From assembly GCA_905373665.1 (NCBI GenBank), contig CAJPTV010000115.1, positions 1 to 6,522 of the forward strand: DNA of 6,522 nucleotides, in the 5' to 3' direction. This stretch comes from Bacteroidia bacterium (GTDB lineage: Bacteria > Bacteroidota > Bacteroidia > Bacteroidales > CAJPTX01). The notes under the pieces are model-generated. The model was not told where the DNA came from, did not search any database, and saw only the letters and a list, made by a program, of their open reading frames with translations. Shown piece after piece: positions 1-6,416 of the stretch. Position 1 is the stretch's first letter, and every line of letters begins with the position of its first letter. A program made the translations under genes and the position numbers.

Positions 1-18
1 TTTTATAGTCAATAAAAT

Positions 19-86
19 GAGGGTGTGTCGAATGTTTTGACACACCATCCTACAGAAGAGGGAGGAGCGTATTTTGACACACTCTC
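19..86. repeat. Three copies of a GTGTGTC/GACACAC motif with alternative pairing
   Basis: TTTTGACACAC occurs twice in the same orientation (35-45 and 72-82), and its near-complement GAGGGTGTGTCGAA lies at 19-32. Positions 19-32 can pair with 36-46 (11 pairs, one G-T, 3-base loop). As plus-strand RNA they can instead pair with 73-86 (14 pairs, two G-U, 40-base loop). The two structures exclude each other. The outer arms could be an alternative RNA fold, or the remains of terminal inverted repeats of a small mobile element. No transposase or target duplication is visible here, so the cause is undecided. Confidence 0.55.
22..46 (-). terminator. Candidate intrinsic terminator after the glycosyltransferase gene
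   Basis: GGTGTGTC (22-29) and GACACACC (39-46) are perfect 8-base inverted arms. The inner bases 30-32 and 36-38 can extend the stem with one mismatch (a G-T pair if read on the plus strand), leaving a 3-base loop. Read on the minus strand, the hairpin is followed by CTCATTTTATTG, which is T-rich but interrupted. It lies about 70 bases past the stop of the last minus-strand gene, as expected for the end of an operon. On the plus strand no T run follows it, so it would only terminate leftward transcripts. The weak T tract keeps confidence moderate. Confidence 0.5.
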
Positions 87-115
87 TTAACGCCCCATAT
101 TCATACGCTTGGGGA

Positions 116-1099
116 CTAATGCCAAAAAAACAGCGCCAACCAAACTTTCCGAAGACGAGACCAACGCCAGAGTCTACGCAAATCGCCAGAGTTTACCTCA
201 CGGGCGGAGACATCACTCATATAACGACATACATCACGCAAAGAGTCCTTTGCAGCGACACTGTCGCCAAAACGGGCTATCGTAAAATAGGTGCGCAATA
301 ACCGACGCTCTGTCTTCACACGGAAGAGCGCCAACTGACGGGGGGTAAGAAAGCCCGAAGCGCGTGCATGTACAAAGCGAGCATAGACAGCTCCTAGAAA
401 AGTCATATCTCGATCAGCAGAGTAGAGCTTCTCGTGCATAATACTATTCGGACGCTGCACGTAATGATAGACTAGGCTACGGGTAGTCACCACACGACGC
501 GCTTTAGCAAAGAGGCGATAGGTCGTCATGTAGTCCTCGAGGAGCTTTCCGGCCGGATAGGTCACCTCGTCAAAAAGCTCACGACGATAGACCTTTCCCC
601 AAGCAAACGACTTTACTTCTCTGTCAAATAGGACTTTCAGGTAAGCCTCTGCGGGGGTCATAACCCTATTTCCCAACTGCGCATAATGCTTATCCTTACG
701 TCCCTGCAAATCTTCGCTAACAAAACGCCCTATCGCCACATCGGCATCTTCGGTCTCTAGGCAGTGAACCAAGATCTCGGCGGCATGCGGTTCGAGGTAA
801 TCGTCGCTATCGACAAACATCAACAATGTTCCGCGCGCGGCGCGTATCCCCACATTGCGTGTTTCCGCAAGCCCCTTATTTTCTTGGGAGATCAATCGAA
901 TACGCGGATCGCGATCGCCCCACTCCCGGCACATCATCAGGGTAGAATCTGTTGAGCCGTCGTTGATTAAAAGGACCTCAAAATCTGTGTAGGTTTGCTG
1001 CACGACAGACTCTAAACACTTGTCTAGGAAACGCTCTACGTTGTATGCGGGGATGATAATGCTCAGCTTTGGGGCTGTATCAGCTTGATGCCGCTCCAT
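116..1099 (-). CDS. Family 2 glycosyltransferase (EpsJ/WcaA-like, GT-A fold)
   Basis: Probable cytoplasmic, membrane-associated enzyme that transfers a sugar from a nucleotide sugar to a glycan or lipid-linked acceptor; donor and acceptor cannot be read from the sequence. The GT2 catalytic domain fills about residues 12-130: SIIIPAYN at 13-20, LINDGSTDS at 44-52 for nucleotide binding, the NKGLAETRNVG segment at 74-84, and the metal-binding DXD-type motif DSDD at 97-100. Downstream, WGKVYRRELF (167-176) and LEDY (187-190) match the acceptor-side region of EpsJ-like enzymes, with Glu188-Asp189 supplying the ED motif that often holds the catalytic base. The last 20 residues are rich in Arg, Trp and Leu and may form a membrane-binding helix, but there is no clear transmembrane segment, so it is not a BcsA- or PgaC-type synthase. 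At 327 residues it has normal length for the group. The ATG at 1099 lies 14 bases after the barrel gene stop, with GGGAA as a weak possible ribosome site, so co-transcription is likely. The stop is TAG. Confidence 0.93.
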   Translation of the reverse strand: MERHQADTAPKLSIIIPAYNVERFLDKCLESVVQQTYTDFEVLLINDGSTDSTLMMCREWGDRDPRIRLISQENKGLAETRNVGIRAARGTLLMFVDSDDYLEPHAAEILVHCLETEDADVAIGRFVSEDLQGRKDKHYAQLGNRVMTPAEAYLKVLFDREVKSFAWGKVYRRELFDEVTYPAGKLLEDYMTTYRLFAKARRVVTTRSLVYHYVQRPNSIMHEKLYSADRDMTFLGAVYARFVHARASGFLTPRQLALFRVKTERRLLRTYFTIARFGDSVAAKDSLRDVCRYMSDVSAREVNSGDLRRLWRWSRLRKVWLALFFWH

Positions 1100-1113
1100 G
1101 GAAATTCCCGTAT

Positions 1114-2904
1114 TTAGAACTCTAAGATAATGCCGCCGTAGGCTTGCAAGCGATGGTGAGGATAGAGATGGTAACGATAGTAGCGCTGGAAGAGGAGATT
1201 TCGCAAATCGACAAAGACGCTTGTGTGTACGCCCAAGCGATAACGCGCTTGGAGGTTCAAGTCCAACATGGTGGGGAGGTTGACTATATCCCCCGCGGCA
1301 TCCCTTGCCTGCCTGCCACCCGTTAGATGAAAATCTAGCCCGGCGTAGATCTTGTCCCGCAAGTTATAGTTTGCAAATAGCGTCCCCATGGCGGTTGGGG
1401 CGTGCCAAGGTGCGGCGAGCTGTATCAACGAGTAACTCCAATAATCGGCACGTAGACCAGCGGAAAAACGCGAGGTCAGCGCATAGTGTAACTCTGCGGC
1501 AAGGTGTAGCTCCGAACCACGGTCATAGACGGAATGCATGGTAGAGAGCAAGCCGTTCTGATAGTGTAGCTTCTTGATTTCCCGCCGTGCGATACCGTTG
1601 ACACTAAAGCGCATACTGTCTACCAGCGCATACGCCCCATAGAGGTGAAAGCCAAAGTCATTATTGAATTTTCCTCGTGCTCCGAATCGTAGTTCCATGT
1701 TCCGAGAACTATTCCAGACCTTCTCATGGGGGTGTAGGAAGGGGTTTTCTTCTGATAGGCGCACGCGATCCGCCACTTCCAAGCGCCCGTCTATCTCGAA
1801 ATAAGGGATAAAGAACTGGCGGATAATATCATAGGAGATATGCCCACGCGGATAGACGTGCATTTCCGACTGCGCCCCGTTGCTATCGTAGGTCAGATCG
1901 ACGCCCGCCACTACGCGCCAGCGATCGCCGTATAATTTCACCCATGGGGCTAAACTGACGATGGTATTGGGATGTTCGGCACTCCCAAGAGACAATCCAT
2001 AGTGACGCACCTCCAAGAGACCGCCATAGCGCTGCCCGTCAAAGTCCTTATGACCCTCGAAAGTAGCGCCAGCGTGCCATTGGCTTCCGTCAAAATTATC
2101 GGAATAGCCATCTAGCTCGCCACGCACAAGGTATTGGAAGTGTGTGGAATCTAGATAGGTACTTCCTAGTTCGAAGAGCACGCCGCCTAGGTGACGACTA
2201 TAGGGGGATTTCCAGAGGGTATCCTGTGCTCTTACGAGGGTATCTCCAGCGCCATAAAAACGGGAATAGGCGTGCCGATAGCGTCCTCCGAGGTAGTAGT
2301 TAAAATGATACTTTTTTGTGAAACCGCGCAGCTGTGCTTGCATCCCTGTACGAGAATAGGGGGCTGCGACCTCCTGCGCATCATCCTGCAACTTATCTCC
2401 GACCTCGAGCGTCCCCCAACTACTAAAATGTTGCAAATCTAGGGAATAGGTCAGACGGTCTGAACGTCCGCCAGAGACGTAACCTTCCACCCAAGGAGAA
2501 TAGTTGTTTCCGCCGCCGAACTTCAAATAGAAAGGAGATAACTGCTCGATGCGCTCTCGCCCCATCTTCGCGGGCGGAATGGGACGTAGGGGTAAGAGGC
2601 GCACTAGGGGACGTGCTGCTAGGCGATAGTCAAACTTTAGGGCGGGGACTACGGTATCATCCAACTGTGGGAGGAAATTGATTTTGCCAGCGTCGCTAAT
2701 CCATGGGTCAAAAACTCGGCTCACCTCTACGACCTTTGCAGCCCCCGCTGCCATTTGTGGCAAGTTAGAGACGGAATCGGTTTGTCCCCATGCAGCAGGG
2801 ATGCCGCACCCTACGATCCACCACAAGCACAGCAACCTCACTACCCACGTTCTAAATGGGCTATGCAAGATTGTCGTTCGCAATGTTCTATCTGATGCTA
2901 CCAT
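1114..2904 (-). CDS. Outer-membrane beta-barrel protein, TonB-dependent-receptor-like but without plug
   Basis: A secreted outer-membrane barrel of 596 residues. Residues 1-40 form a signal peptide with a long basic n-region, a hydrophobic core from about 20 to 38, and a likely cut after Gly40 (AWG|Q). IVGC at 30-33 also fits a loose lipobox. Mature residues 41-125 are not barrel-like: they hold a DAGKINFLP segment (71-79) and a proline-rich stretch (99-111). From about 126 to the end I count by eye some 20-24 alternating aromatic/polar strands, ending in GIILEF. A terminal Phe is the usual signal for BAM-dependent assembly, and the mature protein has no cysteine. The C-terminal part (LDLNLQARYR, NLLFQRYYRY) strongly resembles the last strands of TonB-dependent receptors. 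There is no room for the usual ~130-residue plug and I see no TonB box. I recall Bacteroidota homologues annotated simply as TonB-dependent receptor and sitting beside a TPR gene. The frame is closed upstream by TAG at 2923-2925, which supports the ATG at 2904. Ligand and function are unknown. Confidence 0.85.
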   Translation of the reverse strand: MVASDRTLRTTILHSPFRTWVVRLLCLWWIVGCGIPAAWGQTDSVSNLPQMAAGAAKVVEVSRVFDPWISDAGKINFLPQLDDTVVPALKFDYRLAARPLVRLLPLRPIPPAKMGRERIEQLSPFYLKFGGGNNYSPWVEGYVSGGRSDRLTYSLDLQHFSSWGTLEVGDKLQDDAQEVAAPYSRTGMQAQLRGFTKKYHFNYYLGGRYRHAYSRFYGAGDTLVRAQDTLWKSPYSRHLGGVLFELGSTYLDSTHFQYLVRGELDGYSDNFDGSQWHAGATFEGHKDFDGQRYGGLLEVRHYGLSLGSAEHPNTIVSLAPWVKLYGDRWRVVAGVDLTYDSNGAQSEMHVYPRGHISYDIIRQFFIPYFEIDGRLEVADRVRLSEENPFLHPHEKVWNSSRNMELRFGARGKFNNDFGFHLYGAYALVDSMRFSVNGIARREIKKLHYQNGLLSTMHSVYDRGSELHLAAELHYALTSRFSAGLRADYWSYSLIQLAAPWHAPTAMGTLFANYNLRDKIYAGLDFHLTGGRQARDAAGDIVNLPTMLDLNLQARYRLGVHTSVFVDLRNLLFQRYYRYHLYPHHRLQAYGGIILEF

Positions 2905-3051
2905 GCTGCTTCTCTTTCTATTCTACGCGCTTAGCGCCTCACCTCATACTCTCCGAATGGTCTTCTTCATCCCCTTTTACTCCCCTTCCCATCGCTCGTT
3001 GCTGTACAAACTGTGCACCTTTAGAAGCCCGTCTTGGCGTGCGCGAGAACG
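2905..3051 (-). other. 147-base gap between the TPR and barrel genes
   Basis: This gap is wide enough for a promoter or processing site, yet no TAnnTTTG box is visible on the minus strand. It contains a small dyad, GCGCT-T-AGCGC (2927-2937), too tight to form a good hairpin, and purine-rich sequence (AGAAAGAGAAG) just before the barrel start that may aid ribosome binding. A mini-frame starts at ATG 2970 after AAAAGGGG, reads MKKTIRRV and stops at 2944. It is in the barrel gene frame but separated from it by two stop codons. No terminator is seen, so read-through from the TPR gene is plausible. Confidence 0.4.
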
Positions 3052-6000
3052 CTATTGTGCAAAACGGAACTGTATCGTATCTGTTGGTATAACGCGCTCG
3101 CGCGCCTTCTCCTCTGCGGCTATGCGGGCTAGTGCAGCGTTCACCTCCGTGAGGATGCCGTCTTCCTTTGCCTCGTAATTTGCGGCAATACTCTGCAAGG
3201 TAGCTCGCGCTTGGAAGAGATCGTCATGCGTTCGGTAGCCCTCTGCTAAAAGCAGGAAGGACTTGGCTAACCAATATTGATGCGGCGTGTTCCGCTTTGC
3301 AAAGGCAAAGACTTCCTCTTGTAACTTTCCCCAATCGTTTTGCTTGGCACGGATTTCCGCCATCCGAAAACGAGCCTCGGCCCCTGTTGCCGCGCCTGTG
3401 TTGCTCCCCATGAGCGCAAATACGTTGTACGCCTGATCGTAACGCTCTGCACGCAAGAGCGCGAGCCCTAACTGATAACGCGCAAACAACTGACGCTCTG
3501 GGGCAGTACGCTCATCGGACAAGACGGCATTAGCGTACTCTACGATGCGGCTCTCCTCGCCTAGGACGACCACCATGCGCAGCTTGCTATAACGCGCCTC
3601 TTGCAACAAACGCGGATCGCCCGTTACGCGCTCTAGCGCCTCATAGCCCTCTAGGGCTAGACGAAAGTCCTTCCGCTGTTCGTAAATCGGGCAAGCCTTG
3701 GCTAAGGCCTTGTCATAGAACTCATTAGGCTGACGTCGTATGACGACCTCTAGGCGGGGCAGTGCTGAGACCGAATCGCTAGCCCGTAGGAGACAATCTG
3801 CCAAATAGTAGTTTGCTGCCACACTTCCAGCCCCTTCTGGGAACTCGCGCAGATATTCCTCTAGGGACATACGGGCACGCCCATACTGACCGCCCATGTA
3901 TTGCGCCTCGGCTGTGGTGTAAAAGAGCGAATCGCGACGCCCTTGCGAGACCCTATTCTCCTGCCCAATCTCGTTCAGATAAGCCAAATAAGGCTTGACA
4001 TCTCCTTGCGCCTTATAAACGCGCTCGAGTGCGGAGAGGGCTTCGTGCATCGAAGGTGTGCCGGGATAATCGTGTACCACTCGTTTGAGGTGTTTGATTG
4101 CAGCCTCGTATTCGTCCTGTTCGTAATTGACCAAGCCGATCTGTAACAAGGCTGAGGGGGCATTGAGACTTGAGGGGAACTCGTTGACCACCTGCCAATA
4201 ATACTTACTAGCCTCGGGTAAGTTGTCCAACAGGTGGTAGGTTTCTGCGATTTCAAAATAGGCGTTACTCCGGTAGGGAGATTTCGGATAACGTTCGCCC
4301 ATCGAGGCAAGTGTGGCAATCTTCTTCTCGGGGCGCGAGACTAACCCCAATACGCAGCCCTGCTGGTAGAGAGCGTAGTCAGCCCCTAAGCCGCCGACTT
4401 CAGATGCTCGGAGGTAGTAGTCTATTGCGGGCCAATACTTTCGTTGGATGTAAAGACAATCTCCGATGCGCACGAGGGCATCAGTTAAAAGCCCTAAGGA
4501 GTCGCGCTGCATCTTCTCGGTGAAGAGTCGCAACCATGCTACGGCTTGGTCGTAGTCTTTCAGCTTGAAGTAGGTATAGCCCAAATCGTAGGGGACTTTC
4601 TTGTATTGGGGCTGCGAGAAGGCTCCCGGAGCATTCAAGAACTGCTGATAGAGCATTGCTGACAATGCGTAGCGCTCTAGGCGGTAGTTCGTTTCTGCGC
4701 GCCAATAGAGAGCTTTTGCACGCAGCATGTTGTCCAAATCGCTCACTTCTAGAGACTTTGCGAAAAGGGTATCAGCCCCTCCGTAGCGAAGATTCTGATA
4801 GTATTCGACCCCGCGGTAATAGGAGGCTCGCTGATAGGCTCGGCGTGTGGTGGCATTGGCAGTCCCAATTTTGGACAGAGCATCTAGCGCTCCTTGGTAA
4901 TTTTGCGTACCCATGAAGGCCATCCCGAGGTAGGTGTATGCCTCATCACGACGCTTCGACTTGGGGAAAAGAGTTAGGTAACGCGTAAAGGCAGAGACGG
5001 CATCGGCAAAGGGATTGTAGCGATGTTCGTAGAGGAGTTTGGCGTAATTGAAGAGGGCGTCCTCCTGCAATCGCACGTCAAAGGTTAGTTCACTGGCTTG
5101 GCCTAATGCTTTTTGCGCACGCTCGATGTCGCCGAGGTGGAGATAGATATCGCCGAGATGGTAGTAGGCGTTTTGGGTGACCGAGTCAGACTCGGTGGGG
5201 ACACGCTCTAGGTATTTGGCGGCATCAGCCCATTCACTACGTTTGTAGTAGACGAGCCCGACGAGGTAGTTATCGTCGCGCGTGAGGCGATTTTTCCCTA
5301 CCCGCTCGGCATACTGGGTCAGTACGGTGTGTGCAGAATCGAACTTTTCTAAGCGAAAATAGGCTTCGCCTAACATCCGTTGCATCTCGGACTGACGGCT
5401 GGAGACGACGGAGTCTACTAGGGGGCGCACGTAGCGCGCTAATTCGCTGTACTGCTCTTGTTTATAGAGGATTTGAGCAATGTAATAGGGCACGAGGGGA
5501 GCGAATGAGGGGTCGGCGTCAATGCGCCGAAAGTGATCCAGTGCGGCACTGTAATGCCCTTTTGTGTAGGCGATGTGGGCATAGTAATAGGTTGCAGGTG
5601 CTTGATAATAAGAGGATTCGTCCTTTACGCGTGCGAAGATCGGCAAGGCTTCGTCGAGGCGTCCGAGCTGGAAGAGGGAGTAGGCGTGCTTGAAGGCTAG
5701 TTCGGCGCGTCCCTCCTGGTCAAAAGCTTGTTCTTCAATGGTGGCGAACCAGCGCAGGGCATCCTTGTATTTTTTCGTGTTGTAGTACCACGAGCCCAAC
5801 TCGTATTTCGCTTGTTCGACACGTAGCGAAGCGGGGTATTTTTCTATAAAAGAGAGCAATTCGTAAGGGGCATCGCCGCGCCCTAAACGCGTTACACAGA
5901 GCGCCTTAAAGTAGGCAGCCTCGGCGTAGAGCCCCTCGGGATCGCCCTTTTGCGGCGATTGTGCTGTGATTTTGGAGAAGAGCTCCTCGGCAGAAGCGTA

Positions 6001-6153
6001 GCGTGCAGCGCGGAAAAGCGCCATTCCGCGCTCGTATTGGCTCAAGAGCCCCTCTGCGCGCGGCGCGACTTGGGCGTGCAGTCCCTGCATCCAAGAAAGG
6101 CACAGCAGGAGGAGGCACAGCCAAGCAAAATATCTTTGTTTTAGTCCACTCAT
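3052..6153 (-). CDS. Large secreted tetratricopeptide-repeat protein, periplasmic scaffold
   Basis: A 1033-residue protein built almost wholly of TPR helices, expected in the periplasm as a protein-binding scaffold, perhaps docked on the outer membrane through its barrel partner. Residues 1-27 are a signal peptide: Lys5 and Arg7, a Leu-rich core 12-20, and a likely cut LHA|Q after Ala27. There is no lipobox. Repeats start near residue 40 (YERGMALFRAARYASAEELF) and run to about 935 (YQLGLALLRAERYDQAYNVF). Units often follow the BamD/YbgF style, where F-P-S/E-type turns such as KYPAS, LFPKS, RYPKS, EFPSS and DYPGT join the helices. The C-terminal ~90 residues are helical, Ala/Glu-rich and end in TDTIQFRFAQ. 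The mature part has five cysteines and no transmembrane or enzymatic motif. Length and layout match a family I know only as 'TPR protein' in Bacteroidota. A TACCTTTG box lies just upstream of the ATG. The next Met is inside the signal peptide, so the start at 6153 is well fixed. The stop is TAG. The binding partner is inferred from gene order. Confidence 0.9.
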   Translation of the reverse strand: MSGLKQRYFAWLCLLLLCLSWMQGLHAQVAPRAEGLLSQYERGMALFRAARYASAEELFSKITAQSPQKGDPEGLYAEAAYFKALCVTRLGRGDAPYELLSFIEKYPASLRVEQAKYELGSWYYNTKKYKDALRWFATIEEQAFDQEGRAELAFKHAYSLFQLGRLDEALPIFARVKDESSYYQAPATYYYAHIAYTKGHYSAALDHFRRIDADPSFAPLVPYYIAQILYKQEQYSELARYVRPLVDSVVSSRQSEMQRMLGEAYFRLEKFDSAHTVLTQYAERVGKNRLTRDDNYLVGLVYYKRSEWADAAKYLERVPTESDSVTQNAYYHLGDIYLHLGDIERAQKALGQASELTFDVRLQEDALFNYAKLLYEHRYNPFADAVSAFTRYLTLFPKSKRRDEAYTYLGMAFMGTQNYQGALDALSKIGTANATTRRAYQRASYYRGVEYYQNLRYGGADTLFAKSLEVSDLDNMLRAKALYWRAETNYRLERYALSAMLYQQFLNAPGAFSQPQYKKVPYDLGYTYFKLKDYDQAVAWLRLFTEKMQRDSLGLLTDALVRIGDCLYIQRKYWPAIDYYLRASEVGGLGADYALYQQGCVLGLVSRPEKKIATLASMGERYPKSPYRSNAYFEIAETYHLLDNLPEASKYYWQVVNEFPSSLNAPSALLQIGLVNYEQDEYEAAIKHLKRVVHDYPGTPSMHEALSALERVYKAQGDVKPYLAYLNEIGQENRVSQGRRDSLFYTTAEAQYMGGQYGRARMSLEEYLREFPEGAGSVAANYYLADCLLRASDSVSALPRLEVVIRRQPNEFYDKALAKACPIYEQRKDFRLALEGYEALERVTGDPRLLQEARYSKLRMVVVLGEESRIVEYANAVLSDERTAPERQLFARYQLGLALLRAERYDQAYNVFALMGSNTGAATGAEARFRMAEIRAKQNDWGKLQEEVFAFAKRNTPHQYWLAKSFLLLAEGYRTHDDLFQARATLQSIAANYEAKEDGILTEVNAALARIAAEEKARERVIPTDTIQFRFAQ

Positions 6154-6166
6154 GAGCTCTCTGCCG

Positions 6167-6174
6167 CAAAGGTA
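6167..6174 (-). promoter_or_regulatory. Bacteroidota-type -7 box for the TPR-barrel-glycosyltransferase operon
   Basis: On the minus strand this reads TACCTTTG, an exact match to the TAnnTTTG -7 consensus of the Bacteroidota primary sigma factor. It is the only full match on the minus strand in the right-hand intergenic region. No TTG is found at the usual -33 distance, which is common but lowers certainty. Transcription would start around 6158-6162, leaving a leader of only about 5-9 bases before the ATG at 6153. GAGAG just before the ATG is a weak ribosome site. Confidence 0.55.
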
Positions 6175-6219
6175 ACAAATTCCTTGTAGCGAGGGGTCGT
6201 ATTCTTTTTACGACTTTCC

Positions 6220-6264
6220 TTTTTGGGTTCTTTCGGGTCTCTTTTGGGGCTCTTTCGGGTCGAC
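6220..6264. repeat. About four units of a degenerate 11-base repeat
   Basis: Consecutive units are TTTTTGGGTTC (6220-6230), TTTCGGGTCTC (6231-6241), TTTTGGGGCTC (6242-6252) and TTTCGGGTCGAC (6253-6264), followed by a weak fifth beginning TTTAGG. They can equally be seen as two copies of a ~22-base unit. CGACTTT flanks the array on both sides (6211-6217 and 6261-6267). The minus strand is rich in A, G and C-triplets. The spacing is close to one turn of the helix. The array lies about 45-100 bases upstream of the TPR promoter box, so protein binding or DNA bending is possible but not shown. Confidence 0.5.
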
Positions 6265-6308
6265 TTTAGGAGCGTTGTTATCCCCTAAAATCGAGTCAGA
6301 GTACTAGT

Positions 6309-6416
6309 GGTGAAATTTAGGAATTCAGAATCTCTTTTTATTTAGTAAAAGAGAAATATTTAACTAAAGATTTAGATAAATAGATATAGAATTGAGCCTA
6401 AAAAGGGGTGAAATTT
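6309..6416 (+). repeat. GGTGAAATTT direct repeat, two copies
   Basis: GGTGAAATTT occurs at 6309-6318 and again at 6407-6416, 98 bases apart, inside the AT-rich intergenic half. The second copy is followed directly by a palindrome. Ten identical bases in AT-rich DNA could be chance. It could also mark paired binding sites or fragments of a dispersed intergenic repeat. Confidence 0.3.
6331..6354. repeat. AT-rich inverted repeat (hairpin)
   Basis: TCTCTTTT (6331-6338) and AAAAGAGA (6347-6354) are perfect 8-base arms around an 8-base spacer; TA/TA in the spacer can add two pairs if one T is bulged. The arms are poor in G+C and no T tract follows on either strand, so a classical terminator is unlikely. 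An operator or a chance structure in AT-rich DNA fits better. Confidence 0.35.

Noticed and set aside
37..79. TTGACA at 37-42 and 74-79 as sigma-70 -35 boxes
   Set aside because: Bacteroidota promoters use a TAnnTTTG -7 box with a -33 TTG element, no matching partner lies 17-19 bases downstream, and both copies are part of the GACACAC repeat.
93..114. CCCCA/TGGGG inverted repeat at the glycosyltransferase stop codon
   Set aside because: It has only five pairs with a 12-base loop and no T tract; the hairpin at 22-46 is a much better terminator candidate.
2927..2937. GCGCT-T-AGCGC dyad as a terminator between the TPR and barrel genes
   Set aside because: The arms are separated by one base, so no stable RNA hairpin forms, and no T tract follows on the minus strand.
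2678..3178. 166-codon plus-strand frame across the barrel start and the TPR end
   Set aside because: It runs antisense to two well-supported genes, shows no recognisable motif, and is best explained as a shadow frame.
3975..4319. 114-codon minus-strand frame inside the TPR gene
   Set aside because: It overlaps the TPR gene in another frame, and the TPR frame shows continuous helical repeats throughout this stretch.
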